Positions 50,885 to 60,942 of a DNA stretch of 64,000 nucleotides are shown one piece after another. The DNA is taken from positions 1,550,001 through 1,614,000 of the forward strand of contig NZ_JAMXLE010000001.1 of NCBI RefSeq assembly GCF_024055895.1. The letters run 5' to 3'. The DNA comes from Rhizobium sp. L1K21. GTDB taxonomy: Bacteria > Pseudomonadota > Alphaproteobacteria > Rhizobiales > Rhizobiaceae. The first letter of the stretch is position 1; each line of letters starts with the position of its first letter. Position numbers and translations under genes: made by a program. A model generated the notes under the pieces. It was not told the DNA's origin. It worked only from the letters and a program-made list of their open reading frames with translations, and did not search any database.

Positions 50885-52552
50885 CTATACCTTTGTCAGG
50901 AAGACCGAGACAACCGGTTTCTTGCCCCAGATTTCGTTCAAGGTGGAGCGCACGGCGCGGCGAACGGCTTCCTGCAGCATGGACAGATCCTTGCGTCTGG
51001 CGCGGGGAATACTCTCTACTGCCCCGATGACGGCATCGAAAATGGCCTCATCCATATCCTCGCCTTCGTCATCGAAGGCCGGAAGTCCATGGCTGATCAC
51101 ATCCGGGTCCTGGAAAAACTCATAACGTCCATCCAACAGCACATTTACTGCGACATGGCCGACATAGGAAAGCTTTCGCCTCTCGCCGATGCCAACGTCG
51201 TCGTAATCGCCAATCAGCTTGCCATCTTTGTAAATACGGCCGTGCGGTGCCTCGTCGAGAATAGCAGCGGGTCCGGGTGCGAGCCGCAGGATTTGGCCAT
51301 TGCGCACCTGTTGCACGGTTTCGATGCCGTTTAGCCTTGCCCAATTAGCATGCGCGTCCAGATGGGCTGCCTCTCCGTGAACGGGAACCAGTATTTTCGG
51401 GCGAACCCATTCATACATCTGCTTCAGTTCGCTTTTGCGCGGATGGCCGGAAACATGAACGAGCGCGTCATCGTCGGTGAGCACTTTCACGCCCTGCTCC
51501 ACAAGCCCGTTTCGGATGTCCTGTATCGGTTTTTCGTTGCCGGGAATTGTGCGGGAGGAAAAGACAACGGTGTCGCCTGCAGCGAGCGCGACATGGCGCA
51601 TCTCGTCACGCGAGAGTTTTGCCAGAGCTGCGCGCGATTCACCCTGGCTTCCCGTCAGAATGACCACGACCTTGTCGCGCGGAATGTAACCGTATTCGTC
51701 TTCAGCGATAAAGGGCTTGATGCCTTCCATCAGGCCGCAATCGCGCGCAACATCGGTTACACGGCGCATTGAACTCCCCAGCAGAAGGACGTCACGCCCG
51801 GCACGTTCTGCCGCCTCCGCAATGGAACGGATACGGCCCACATTCGACGAAAAGGTGGTAATCGCGACCCTGCCCTCAGCGCTTTCGATGATTTTCTCAA
51901 GGCTGGCGGACACTTCCTTCTCTGAAGGAGAGACACCGTCCCGCATGGCATTGGTACTGTCGCACATCAGGGCAAGAACACCGCCGTCGCCAATCGACTT
52001 CAGGCGGTTCGCGTCGGTCAATGGACCAAGCGACGGTTCGAGATCAATTTTCCAGTCGCCGGTGTGAACGAGGTTTCCAAGCGGCGTCCTGATGTGCAGC
52101 GCCATGGGCTCGGGAATGGAGTGATTGACCGCCACAGCTTCAATCGTGAACGGTCCCAGTTCGATAACATCGCCGGCATTGAAAATCTGCACCGGAACCT
52201 CAGCGCGGCTGCGCTCATAATCCCGTTTTGCCTCAAGCATTCCCGCGGTGAACGGCGACGCATAGACCGGCACATTCAAGGCCGGCCAAAGTTCGGCCAA
52301 AGCGCCATAATGGTCCTCGTGCGCGTGCGTAATCACGATGCCTTTGAGGTTCTTACGTTCCTCGGCAAGAAAGCGAATATCGGGAAGCACGAGGTCAACG
52401 CCCGGCAGGTCCGGCCCAGGGAACGTCACGCCGCAATCGACCATGATCCATTCGCGGTTCTTGGCGGGCCCATAACCATAAAGCCCGAGGTTCATACCGA
52501 TTTCGCCGACGCCGCCAAGCGGCAGGAAAACCAGTTCGTTTTTATCGTTCAT
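50885..52552 (-). CDS. rnj: Ribonuclease J
   Basis: A 5'-3' exonuclease and endonuclease in mRNA decay and rRNA maturation, used in alphaproteobacteria besides RNase E. The 555-residue product is a beta-CASP metallo-beta-lactamase, with the metal motif THAHEDHYGAL near residue 75 and the beta-CASP motif C segment VSGHPRKSELKQM. It lies 15 bases after birA and 34 before mce. Confidence 0.95.
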   Translation of the reverse strand: MNDKNELVFLPLGGVGEIGMNLGLYGYGPAKNREWIMVDCGVTFPGPDLPGVDLVLPDIRFLAEERKNLKGIVITHAHEDHYGALAELWPALNVPVYASPFTAGMLEAKRDYERSRAEVPVQIFNAGDVIELGPFTIEAVAVNHSIPEPMALHIRTPLGNLVHTGDWKIDLEPSLGPLTDANRLKSIGDGGVLALMCDSTNAMRDGVSPSEKEVSASLEKIIESAEGRVAITTFSSNVGRIRSIAEAAERAGRDVLLLGSSMRRVTDVARDCGLMEGIKPFIAEDEYGYIPRDKVVVILTGSQGESRAALAKLSRDEMRHVALAAGDTVVFSSRTIPGNEKPIQDIRNGLVEQGVKVLTDDDALVHVSGHPRKSELKQMYEWVRPKILVPVHGEAAHLDAHANWARLNGIETVQQVRNGQILRLAPGPAAILDEAPHGRIYKDGKLIGDYDDVGIGERRKLSYVGHVAVNVLLDGRYEFFQDPDVISHGLPAFDDEGEDMDEAIFDAVIGAVESIPRARRKDLSMLQEAVRRAVRSTLNEIWGKKPVVSVFLTKV

Positions 52553-52567
52553 TATGAGCCCATCCCA

Positions 52568-53323
52568 TCAGGCGAAAAAGACGTCGCCCGCTGCTATTGT
52601 CTTCAGATTGCCGTTACCTTGATCGAGAAGCAACATGCCGCGCTCGTCAATATCGGCAAATACCCCTTCCAATGTCCGGTCCGGAAGGTTGACCTTGATT
52701 TTCTCGCCAATGCCCTTGGCAGCATGGCGCCAGCGCTTGACCACCTGCGATGTCTGCCTGCCCTGATCCCACCTCTGGAGCATAGCCGCCATCGCAGCAT
52801 AGAAGCGTGCAAACAATTCCTCAGCCGAAACATTCGCACCCTCGTCGTTCAGGCAAGTCGCCGGGTAAGGTGTTTCGGTCGGCTTATGCGCAACATTGAC
52901 GCCGCAGCCTATCACAAGTGCGTAGCGACCGTCCCTAAGCTGCTCCCCTTCAAGAAGAATGCCCGAGACCTTGGCACCGCTAATCAGCAGATCATTCGGC
53001 CACTTGATAGCGATTTCCCGATCAAGAGGCAGCAGCGGTTTGATTGCATCGTGCAGCGCCACGGATATCACAAGAGGCAGGGATGCGAGCTGTTCGATCG
53101 GCGCAGGATCAATCAAGAGCAGAGACGAATACAGGTTTCCGCGTTCCGAAACCCAGGATCGCCCCCGTCGCGCGCGTCCCCCTGTCTGGCGTTCGGCTGT
53201 GATCCAGAGACCGCCGGGATCACCATTTCTGGCCCGCTCGAAGCATTCCAGATTGGTGGATACAGTATCACCAAGAGCGATATGCCGGAACGCGAGTCCG
53301 TTCCGGCTATCATGCTTGTTCAT
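52568..53323 (-). CDS. birA: Biotin-[acetyl-CoA-carboxylase] ligase, monofunctional
   Basis: Attaches biotin to the acetyl-CoA carboxylase carrier protein and other carboxylases. The 251-residue product has the biotinyl-AMP motif GRARRGRSW and KWPNDLL, but no N-terminal helix-turn-helix, so it is not a repressor. ATG 53323 is used; an in-frame TTG at 53329 overlaps the nuoN stop (TTGA) and is an alternative. Its position just behind nuoN is a standard rhizobial arrangement. Confidence 0.94.
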   Translation of the reverse strand: MNKHDSRNGLAFRHIALGDTVSTNLECFERARNGDPGGLWITAERQTGGRARRGRSWVSERGNLYSSLLLIDPAPIEQLASLPLVISVALHDAIKPLLPLDREIAIKWPNDLLISGAKVSGILLEGEQLRDGRYALVIGCGVNVAHKPTETPYPATCLNDEGANVSAEELFARFYAAMAAMLQRWDQGRQTSQVVKRWRHAAKGIGEKIKVNLPDRTLEGVFADIDERGMLLLDQGNGNLKTIAAGDVFFA

Positions 53324-53325
53324 AC

Positions 53326-54768
53326 TCAAAAGAACGTCTTGGCTGCGGCTTCCGCTGCAGCGCCAATCGGGCCGCCGATAATGATATAGCCAATGACGAA
53401 CAGGCCCGCCAAACCGTAAACAAGCTTGAACTCGCCCACCGGACGCTCAAACTCGCGCTTGACGTCGTCAAACCACATGACCTTCACGATGCGCAGGTAG
53501 TAATAGGCACCTACGACCGAAGCCAGAACGCCGATAATGGCGAGTGCGTAGAGCTTTGCTTCGATTGCCGCCATGAAGACGAAGTATTTGGCGAAAAAGC
53601 CTGCAAGCGGCGGAATGCCAGCCAATGAAAACATCAGCATTGTCAAAACGACGGCCATGAAAGGGTTGGTCTTGGAAAGCCCGCTCAAGTCGTCGATTTC
53701 CTCGACATTGGTTCCGTCCTTCACGCGCATCGCCAGAATACAGGCGAATGTGCCAAGCGTCATCACCGAGTAGATGAGCATATAAAGCGCAATACCGGAG
53801 ATACCGGACTGGTTGCCCGCTGCAAGCCCGACAAGCGCGTAGCCCATATGACCAATGGACGAATACGCCATAAGGCGCTTGACATTGTGCTGTCCGATGG
53901 CGGCGAATGCGCCGAGCAGCATGGAAGCGATGGAAATGAAGACGACAATCTGCTGCCATGCGTCGAAGGCCGGAGAGAATGCAATCGTTACAATGCGCAC
54001 CAGCATGGCCATCGCGGCAACCTTGGGCGCTGCGGCGAAAAAGGCGGTCACAGGCGTTGGTGCGCCTTCATACACATCCGGTGTCCACATGTGGAACGGT
54101 ACAGCGGAAATCTTGAAGGCAATACCAGCCAGCACGAATACAAGCCCGAAGACAAAGCCCAGAGACGGCGTTTCTGCTCCAAGAGCGGCGGCAATTTCGG
54201 CAAAACCTGTCTGCCCGGTGAAGCCGTAAATCAACGACATGCCGTAAAGCAGCATACCGGACGACAAGGCACCCAGCACAAAGTACTTCAGGCCGGCTTC
54301 CGTCGACTTCAGGCTGTCGCGGTTGATAGCAGCGACCACGTAGAGGGCCAGCGACTGCAGTTCCAGCGACATGTAGAGCGAGATGAGATCATTGGCCGAG
54401 ATCATCAGCATCATTCCAAGCGTCGCCAGCACCATCAGCACCGGATATTCGAAACGCTGCATCGGTTCGTTGCGGCTATGGCCCACGGCCAGAACCATGG
54501 CAACTGCTGCACCGGCCAGTGCCAGAACCTTCATGAATTTCGCAAACGGATCCGACAGGAAAGCGCCAGCATAAGCACTGCCGGTGCCTGTGTCGAAAAT
54601 CAGCCAGAGGCCAGAGCCGATCAGCAGGGCAACAGCCAAACCTGTGACGGTATTGGTCGCGCGTTCGCCTGAAAAGACGCCGATCATCAGAAGCACCAGT
54701 GAACCGACGGCCAGGATCAGCTCCGGAATGGAGAGCTGGAGGCTCGCGATAATTGTTTCAGCGGTCAT
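53326..54768 (-). CDS. nuoN: NADH-quinone oxidoreductase subunit N
   Basis: An antiporter-like proton-pumping subunit in the membrane arm of complex I. The 480-residue product has about 14 helices, with the conserved Lys-containing helices around residues 200-260 and the [12 protein letters not shown] segment. It is the last nuo gene, 17 bases after nuoM, and birA follows at its stop. Confidence 0.96.
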   Translation of the reverse strand: MTAETIIASLQLSIPELILAVGSLVLLMIGVFSGERATNTVTGLAVALLIGSGLWLIFDTGTGSAYAGAFLSDPFAKFMKVLALAGAAVAMVLAVGHSRNEPMQRFEYPVLMVLATLGMMLMISANDLISLYMSLELQSLALYVVAAINRDSLKSTEAGLKYFVLGALSSGMLLYGMSLIYGFTGQTGFAEIAAALGAETPSLGFVFGLVFVLAGIAFKISAVPFHMWTPDVYEGAPTPVTAFFAAAPKVAAMAMLVRIVTIAFSPAFDAWQQIVVFISIASMLLGAFAAIGQHNVKRLMAYSSIGHMGYALVGLAAGNQSGISGIALYMLIYSVMTLGTFACILAMRVKDGTNVEEIDDLSGLSKTNPFMAVVLTMLMFSLAGIPPLAGFFAKYFVFMAAIEAKLYALAIIGVLASVVGAYYYLRIVKVMWFDDVKREFERPVGEFKLVYGLAGLFVIGYIIIGGPIGAAAEAAAKTFF

Positions 54769-54785
54769 GTCCCAATTTCCCGTCG

Positions 54786-56297
54786 TCAGTTCATCGTCAG
54801 CGCAACGTTCTGCGCCGCTTCGATTGCAGTCGTATAGTTTTTCAAAAGCAGGTCGACCGAAGCCGCAGTCGCATCAAAAACCGGTGCCGGATAGACACCG
54901 AAGAAGATGGTGGCAGCCGCCAGCGGATAAAGAATAAGTTTCTCGCGGGCTGACAGATCAAGCAGTGCCTTGAGCTTTTCCTTTTCCAAAGCGCCCCAGA
55001 TCACGCGGCGGTAGAGCCACAGTGCGTAAGCGGCCGAAAGGATCACACCCGTCGTTGCAAACAGGGCGACATAGGTATTGGCCTCAAATGCGCCAAGCAG
55101 GGTGAGGAATTCGCCGACAAAACCGGACGTTCCGGGAAGGCCAACATTGGCCATCGTGAACACCATGAAGGCCACGGCATATTTCGGCATGTTGTTCACG
55201 AGACCGCCATAGGCATCGATCTCACGCGTGTGCAGCCTGTCGTAGACGACGCCAACGCAAAGGAATAGCGCAGCCGAAACGATACCGTGGGAGAGCATCT
55301 GGAAGATCGCACCCTGGACGCCCTGCGCATTGGCTGCGAAGATACCCATCGTCACGTAGCCCATATGCGCCACAGAGGAGTAAGCGATCAGCTTCTTGAT
55401 ATCCTCCTGCATCATCGCCACCAGCGAGGTATAGATGATCGCCACCACCGAAAGCGTGAAGACAAAGGGCGCGAAATAGTCGGACGCGACCGGGAACATT
55501 CCGAGCGAGAAGCGGATAAACCCGTAACCGCCCAGCTTCAGGAGAATGCCGGCCAGGATCACCGAGCCAGCGGTGGGTGCCTGAACGTGGGCATCGGGAA
55601 GCCATGTGTGCACCGGCCACATCGGCATCTTCACCGCGAAAGAAGCGAAGAAGGCAAGCCATAGCCACGTCTGCATCTGAACCGGGAACGGATGCTGCAG
55701 GAGATCAGGAATACTGGTGGTGCCTGCATCCCAATACATGGCCATGATGGCCAGAAGCATCAAAACCGAGCCGAGCAGCGTATAAAGGAAGAACTTGTAA
55801 CTTGCGTAAACGCGATCCTTGCCGCCCCAGACGCCAATGATGATGAACATCGGGATCAAGCCGGCTTCGAAGAATACATAAAAAAGCACGATATCGAGAG
55901 ACACGAAGACACCGATCATCAGTGTTTCGAGGATCAGGAACGCAATCATGTATTCCTTGATGCGCTTTTCGACGGCAAACCAGCTGGCCAGCACGCAGAA
56001 CGGCATGAGGAAGGTCGTCAGTATGACGAAGAGCATGGAGATACCGTCAACGCCGACGGCATAGGAAATGCCCGTGTTCAGCCAGGCATGCTTCTCCATC
56101 ATCTGGAAGCCGGGATTGGCATTGTCGAAATCAACCCAGATCAGAAGCGAAAGGGCAAAGGTCGCCAAGGTCACAAAAAGCGAAACAGACAGCACATTGC
56201 GGCGGTCAGAAGCAGTCTTGTCACCCGTGAGAAGCAGGGCAAGAACGCCGACCAACGGCAGGAAAGTGACCAGCGAGAGGATTGGCCATTCGGACAT
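54786..56297 (-). CDS. nuoM: NADH-quinone oxidoreductase subunit M
   Basis: An antiporter-like proton channel subunit of complex I. The 503-residue, 14-helix product has the conserved Glu in [14 protein letters not shown] and the Lys/His-rich [15 protein letters not shown] channel segment. The ATG overlaps the nuoL stop by one base, so they are translationally coupled. Confidence 0.97.
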   Translation of the reverse strand: MSEWPILSLVTFLPLVGVLALLLTGDKTASDRRNVLSVSLFVTLATFALSLLIWVDFDNANPGFQMMEKHAWLNTGISYAVGVDGISMLFVILTTFLMPFCVLASWFAVEKRIKEYMIAFLILETLMIGVFVSLDIVLFYVFFEAGLIPMFIIIGVWGGKDRVYASYKFFLYTLLGSVLMLLAIMAMYWDAGTTSIPDLLQHPFPVQMQTWLWLAFFASFAVKMPMWPVHTWLPDAHVQAPTAGSVILAGILLKLGGYGFIRFSLGMFPVASDYFAPFVFTLSVVAIIYTSLVAMMQEDIKKLIAYSSVAHMGYVTMGIFAANAQGVQGAIFQMLSHGIVSAALFLCVGVVYDRLHTREIDAYGGLVNNMPKYAVAFMVFTMANVGLPGTSGFVGEFLTLLGAFEANTYVALFATTGVILSAAYALWLYRRVIWGALEKEKLKALLDLSAREKLILYPLAAATIFFGVYPAPVFDATAASVDLLLKNYTTAIEAAQNVALTMN

Positions 56298-58294
56298 TAA
56301 AGGGCACTCCCAAGCATCATCCAGGTAACAAGTGCAGCAATGCCGATCAGCATTGCAAAGGCGTAGTGGTAGAGATAGCCGGTCTGCAGGCGGACCACAC
56401 GGCCGGTGATATCCATCACACGGGCAGCGACACCATTGGGACCATAACCATCGATGACGCGGCCATCACCCTGCTTCCACAGGAACCGGCCAAGCCACTT
56501 CGCCGAACGCACAAAGAGAAAGTCGTAAATTTCGTCGAAGTACCACTTGTTCAAAAGGAAGTTGTAAAGCAGGTGGTACTGTGAAGCGAGGCGCTTCGGG
56601 GTCTGCGGCGATACGATATACATGTACCAGGCGATGACCAGACCAAGAAGCATCGCGACGAACGGACTGAGCTTCACCCATGCCGGGACCTCATGAACGT
56701 GATGAATAATCTCGTTGTCGGGAAGCGTGAACAAAGCACTCTTCCAGAACTCGCTATATTCTTCACCGAAGAAGAAGTCGTGGAAGACAAAGCCGGCCAG
56801 CAGCGCGCCAAATCCGAGGATGAACAGCGGAACCAGCATGACCATCGGCGACTCATGAACATGATGCATGACGTCAGCAGAGGCGCGCGGCTTGCCGTGG
56901 AATGTCATGAAGGTCAGACGCCAAGAGTAGAAACTCGTAAACAGGGCTGCAATGACCAGCAGTGCGAAGGCGAATCCGGATGCTGCACTGTGGGCAGCAT
57001 AAGAGGATTCAATGATGGCATCCTTGGAGAAGAAGCCTGCCGTGCCGATTGCGGTAAAGGGAATGCCGACACCGGTGAGCGCGAGCGTTCCAATCATCAT
57101 CATCCAGTACGTAACGGGAATGTGCTTACGCAGACCACCCATATGGCGCATGTCCTGCTCGTCGGAAACCGCGTGGATCACCGAACCCGCACCCAGGAAC
57201 AAGAGCGCCTTGAAGAAGGCGTGCGTGAACAGGTGGAAAATGGCCGCGCCGTAGGCGCCAACACCAAGCGCCACAAACATGTAACCGAGCTGCGAACAGG
57301 TCGAGTAGGCAATCACGCGCTTGATATCGTTTTGAACGAGACCAACGGTGGCGGCGAAGAAGGCGGTGATGGCACCGATGATGGTCACGACCAGCAAGGC
57401 CGTGTGAGCCAGTTCAAACAGCGGCGACATGCGCGCCACAAGAAAGACGCCGGCTGTGACCATGGTTGCGGCATGGATCAGAGCCGAAACCGGCGTCGGA
57501 CCTTCCATGGCGTCAGGCAGCCAGGTGTGCAGCAGGAATTGAGCAGACTTACCCATCGCCCCCATGAAGAGCAGCAGGCAGACGACGTTCAACGCACCTT
57601 CAGCATCAAGGTTCATGCCAAAGAAGTTGACCATGGCGGCTGCGCTCTCAGCGCCCTCAGCCGGCAGGAATGTCGGCGCAGCGGCAAAAATCGTTTCCAT
57701 GTTGATGGAGCCGAACAGCACGAAGACACCGAAAATGCCGAGGGCGAAACCGAAGTCGCCAACACGGTTCACGATAAAGGCCTTCATCGCAGCGGCACTT
57801 GCCGAGGGCTTCTTATACCAGAAGCCGATCAGCAGATAAGACGCCAGGCCGACACCTTCCCAGCCGAAGAACATCTGCAGCAGGTTGTCGGAGGTTACCA
57901 GCATCAACATCGCGAAGGTGAAGAGCGACAGATAGGCAAAGAAACGCGGACGATGCGGATCGTGATGCATGTAGCCAATCGAATAGATGTGCACCAATGA
58001 TGACACCGTATTCACCACCACGAACATCACCGCAGTCAGCGTATCAACCCGCAGCGCCCACTGAACGTCGAGATTGCCGGACTGGATCCAGTTCAAAACC
58101 GGTATGACCAGGGCTTCTTCTTCGTGACCAAAGGCAACGCCGTTGAAAACGATCCAGGAGAACAGGGCGACAAGGACCATCAGGCCGCTTGTGACATATT
58201 CCGATGCCTTGGCTCCAATGGAATTGCCGGCAAAACCGGCAATCAGCGCGCCAATCAGTGGCAGGAAGACAATAGCTTTGATGAGCATATCCAT
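56297..58294 (-). CDS. nuoL: NADH-quinone oxidoreductase subunit L
   Basis: The distal antiporter-like subunit of complex I, with the long lateral helix that braces the other pumps. The 665-residue product has the [17 protein letters not shown] motif, [19 protein letters not shown] channel region and a C-terminal extension that includes the lateral and anchoring helices. It follows nuoK by eight bases. Confidence 0.97.
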   Translation of the reverse strand: MDMLIKAIVFLPLIGALIAGFAGNSIGAKASEYVTSGLMVLVALFSWIVFNGVAFGHEEEALVIPVLNWIQSGNLDVQWALRVDTLTAVMFVVVNTVSSLVHIYSIGYMHHDPHRPRFFAYLSLFTFAMLMLVTSDNLLQMFFGWEGVGLASYLLIGFWYKKPSASAAAMKAFIVNRVGDFGFALGIFGVFVLFGSINMETIFAAAPTFLPAEGAESAAAMVNFFGMNLDAEGALNVVCLLLFMGAMGKSAQFLLHTWLPDAMEGPTPVSALIHAATMVTAGVFLVARMSPLFELAHTALLVVTIIGAITAFFAATVGLVQNDIKRVIAYSTCSQLGYMFVALGVGAYGAAIFHLFTHAFFKALLFLGAGSVIHAVSDEQDMRHMGGLRKHIPVTYWMMMIGTLALTGVGIPFTAIGTAGFFSKDAIIESSYAAHSAASGFAFALLVIAALFTSFYSWRLTFMTFHGKPRASADVMHHVHESPMVMLVPLFILGFGALLAGFVFHDFFFGEEYSEFWKSALFTLPDNEIIHHVHEVPAWVKLSPFVAMLLGLVIAWYMYIVSPQTPKRLASQYHLLYNFLLNKWYFDEIYDFLFVRSAKWLGRFLWKQGDGRVIDGYGPNGVAARVMDITGRVVRLQTGYLYHYAFAMLIGIAALVTWMMLGSAL

Positions 58295-58302
58295 GATGTC
58301 GA

Positions 58303-58611
58303 TCAGCCCTTCATCACGTTGACGTCTTCCACGGCAATAGAGCCGCGGTTGCGGTAGAAGACGACGAGAATTGCAAGACCGATCGCCGCTTCCGCTGCGG
58401 CGACGGTCAGAATGAACAATGCAAAGACCTGACCGGCAATATCGTTCAGGAAGGTCGAGAATGCGACCATGTTGATGTTGACGGCGAGCAGAATGAGTTC
58501 AACCGACATCAGGATGACGATCACGTTCTTGCGGTTCAGAAAAATACCGGCAATGCCAAGCGTAAACAGGATGGCGCTGACCGTGAGATAATGGGAAATA
58601 CCGATTTCCAT
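58303..58611 (-). CDS. nuoK: NADH-quinone oxidoreductase subunit K
   Basis: A three-helix subunit of complex I, related to MrpC. The 102-residue product has the two conserved membrane glutamates, in [10 protein letters not shown] and in [11 protein letters not shown], needed for proton transfer. It lies 36 bases after nuoJ. Confidence 0.97.
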   Translation of the reverse strand: MEIGISHYLTVSAILFTLGIAGIFLNRKNVIVILMSVELILLAVNINMVAFSTFLNDIAGQVFALFILTVAAAEAAIGLAILVVFYRNRGSIAVEDVNVMKG

Positions 58612-58647
58612 GTTCTTTCTAGTCCTTAAATCTTTGCCGTCCCGGCA

Positions 58648-59262
58648 TTAAATTCCCTGTCCCGGCTTCACCTTCACCACTTCAACACCGGTCGCGGGTG
58701 TGCGGGCGACCTGCGCGGCAATATTCTGCCGCTTGATGTCCACGCGGTGCTTCAGCGTCAAGACGATTGCGCCGATCATTGCGACCAGCAGAACCAGGCC
58801 AGCGAGCTGAAAGTAGAAGACGTAATGGGTGTAGAGAACATCACCCAAGGCCGCTGTGTTGGTCCGTTCCGAAACGGCCGGAATAGGCATGGCAGTGTTC
58901 TGCGCCAGTTCAGGCGAAATTACCGATCCGCCAATCACGACAATCAGCTCAGCGGCAAGAATGATACCGATAAGTGCGCCGACAGGTGCGTATTCGAGCG
59001 CTTTTGTGCGCAGTGCAGCGAAGTCCACATCGAGCATCATCACAACGAAAAGGAAAAGAACCGCCACGGCACCGACATAGACCACCAGAAGGATCATCGC
59101 CAGGAACTCTGCGCCGGTCAGCAGAAACAGACCCGCCGCATTGAAGAAGGTGAGGATCAGGAACAGTACCGAATGAACCGGGTTACGTGCTGAAATCACC
59201 ATGAATGCCGATGCAATCGCGATGAAGGCGAAAATATAGAAAAACAGAGCCTGGAGACCCAT
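58648..59262 (-). CDS. nuoJ: NADH-quinone oxidoreductase subunit J
   Basis: A five-helix membrane subunit next to the quinone-linked channel of complex I. The 204-residue product has the conserved VVYVGAVAVLFLFVVMMLD helix with its pi-bulge region. A soluble C-terminal tail of about 35 residues ends VEVVKVKPGQGI. It is separated from nuoI by 130 bases that contain a hairpin. Confidence 0.96.
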   Translation of the reverse strand: MGLQALFFYIFAFIAIASAFMVISARNPVHSVLFLILTFFNAAGLFLLTGAEFLAMILLVVYVGAVAVLFLFVVMMLDVDFAALRTKALEYAPVGALIGIILAAELIVVIGGSVISPELAQNTAMPIPAVSERTNTAALGDVLYTHYVFYFQLAGLVLLVAMIGAIVLTLKHRVDIKRQNIAAQVARTPATGVEVVKVKPGQGI

Positions 59263-59351
59263 GGTAGGTGCCTTTTGTTATCTCCTCCGGAAGCAGTTGC
59301 CTGTTCCGGCCCGAGGCAGGATTGTCCCCCTCACCTCGGCTGTCAGTTTTT

Positions 59352-59380
59352 GCCGGCACGGAACGATTTCCTGTACCGGC
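59352..59380. other. Hairpin in the nuoI-nuoJ spacer
   Basis: GCCGGCACGGAA and TTCCTGTACCGGC form a stem of about 11 pairs with one mismatch and one bulged base around a 4-base CGAT loop. No T tract follows in either direction, so it does not look like a terminator. The 130-base spacer is the largest gap in this nuo run and holds no gene. Confidence 0.5.
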
Positions 59381-59392
59381 GTGAACGATGGA

Positions 59393-59884
59393 TTAGCGGT
59401 AAGGCGCATCCATCGCGATATTGGCCGCAATTTCACGCTCCCACCGGTCGCCGTTTTCCAAAAGGCGCGCCTTGTCGTAGTAGAGTTCTTCGCGGGTTTC
59501 CGTCGCAAATTCGAAGTTCGGACCCTCGACGATCGCATCCACAGGGCATGCTTCCTGACAGAAGCCGCAATAGATGCATTTCACCATGTCAATGTCATAA
59601 CGAACGGTGCGGCGGGTGCCGTCGTTGCGGCGCGGGCCGGCCTCGATGGTGATCGCCTGAGCAGGACAGATCGCCTCGCAAAGCTTGCAGGCAATGCAAC
59701 GCTCTTCACCATTGGGGTAGCGACGCAGCGCATGCTCACCGCGGAACCGCGGGCTGACCGGACCCTTTTGGAAGGGATAGTTCACAGTCGCCTTCGGGCC
59801 GAAGAAATAGCGCATCGACAGGAAAAAAGCCCCGACGAATTCCTTCAGGAAGATTGCGTTGAAGAATTGGGAAACAGCGGTCAT
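59393..59884 (-). CDS. nuoI: NADH-quinone oxidoreductase subunit I
   Basis: The TYKY subunit, carrying clusters N6a and N6b that pass electrons toward N2. The 163-residue product has two 4Fe-4S motifs, [12 protein letters not shown] and [12 protein letters not shown]. The true start is ATG 59884 ([10 protein letters not shown]); the open frame runs back to 60145 within nuoH, antisense-free but in another frame. It starts two bases after the nuoH stop. Confidence 0.97.
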   Translation of the reverse strand: MTAVSQFFNAIFLKEFVGAFFLSMRYFFGPKATVNYPFQKGPVSPRFRGEHALRRYPNGEERCIACKLCEAICPAQAITIEAGPRRNDGTRRTVRYDIDMVKCIYCGFCQEACPVDAIVEGPNFEFATETREELYYDKARLLENGDRWEREIAANIAMDAPYR

Positions 59885-59886
59885 TT

Positions 59887-60930
59887 TTACGCCCATCCCG
59901 TCAGTTTGAGTACGAATGCCACGACAACAACCATGAAAAGCGAAATCGGAAGGAAGACCTTCCAGCCGAGACGCATAAGCTGGTCGTAACGGTAGCGTGG
60001 AACGAATGCCTTCACCATGCCGAACATGAAGAAGACCATGGATGCCTTCAGCACGAACCAGAAGATGCCGGGGATCCAGTTGAGGAACCAGACATCGACA
60101 GGAGGCAGCCAACCGCCGAGGAAGAGGATCGTGGTCAAAGCACACATCAGGCAGATGGCGGCATATTCACCCAGCATGAACATCATGTAAGGCGTTGAGC
60201 CGTATTCCACCATGAAGCCTGCAACCAATTCCGATTCAGCCTCGGGAAGATCGAAAGGCGGACGGTTGGTTTCGGCAAGGGCCGAAATGAAGAACACGAT
60301 GAACATCGGGAACAGCGCCAGCCAGTTCCAGTCGAGGAACGTATTGGGCAGACCGAGACGGGTTCCCAGACCATCGGACTGCGCCATGACAATGTCGGTC
60401 AGGTTCAGCGATCCCACCGTCAGAAGCACGGTCACGATCACGAAACCGATCGACACTTCATAGGACACCATCTGAGCCGCAGAGCGCAGAGCACCCAGGA
60501 ACGGATACTTCGAGTTGGACGCCCAGCCGCCCATGATAATGCCGTATACCTCGAGCGATGAAATCGCGAAAATGTACAGGATGCCGACATTGATATTGGC
60601 AATCACCCAACCGTCAGCCAAGGGCACAACAGCCCAGGTCGCCAGCGCCAGCGTGACTGCAACGAGCGGTGCCAGAAGAAACACACCCTTGTTGGCGCCC
60701 GCCGGAATGACCGGTTCCTTGAAGACGAACTTCAACAGGTCGGCAAACGATTGAAACAGTCCCCAGGGGCCAACGACGTTTGGTCCGCGGCGCATCTGAA
60801 CAGCGGCCCAGATCTTACGGTCGGCAAGCAGGACATAGGCGATAAAAATCAGCAGAGCCACCAGGAGAAGCAGCGACTGCCCCACCATGATCAACCCAGG
60901 CCAGACGTAAGTTGAAAGAAATGCGTCCAT
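59887..60930 (-). CDS. nuoH: NADH-quinone oxidoreductase subunit H
   Basis: The eight-helix membrane subunit that forms the quinone entry chamber. The 347-residue product has the [18 protein letters not shown] start, the Glu-rich loop [19 protein letters not shown] and [12 protein letters not shown], all hallmarks of the family. It follows nuoG by 12 bases. Confidence 0.97.
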   Translation of the reverse strand: MDAFLSTYVWPGLIMVGQSLLLLVALLIFIAYVLLADRKIWAAVQMRRGPNVVGPWGLFQSFADLLKFVFKEPVIPAGANKGVFLLAPLVAVTLALATWAVVPLADGWVIANINVGILYIFAISSLEVYGIIMGGWASNSKYPFLGALRSAAQMVSYEVSIGFVIVTVLLTVGSLNLTDIVMAQSDGLGTRLGLPNTFLDWNWLALFPMFIVFFISALAETNRPPFDLPEAESELVAGFMVEYGSTPYMMFMLGEYAAICLMCALTTILFLGGWLPPVDVWFLNWIPGIFWFVLKASMVFFMFGMVKAFVPRYRYDQLMRLGWKVFLPISLFMVVVVAFVLKLTGWA

Positions 60931-60942
60931 TATCCCCTAACC

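Noticed and set aside
52064-53389. A 441-codon plus-strand open frame
   Set aside because: Antisense to rnj, birA and the end of nuoN, with no domain and unlikely composition.
56693-58000. A 435-codon plus-strand open frame rich in His, Gln and Glu
   Set aside because: Antisense to nuoL; the composition is the mirror of a hydrophobic membrane protein.
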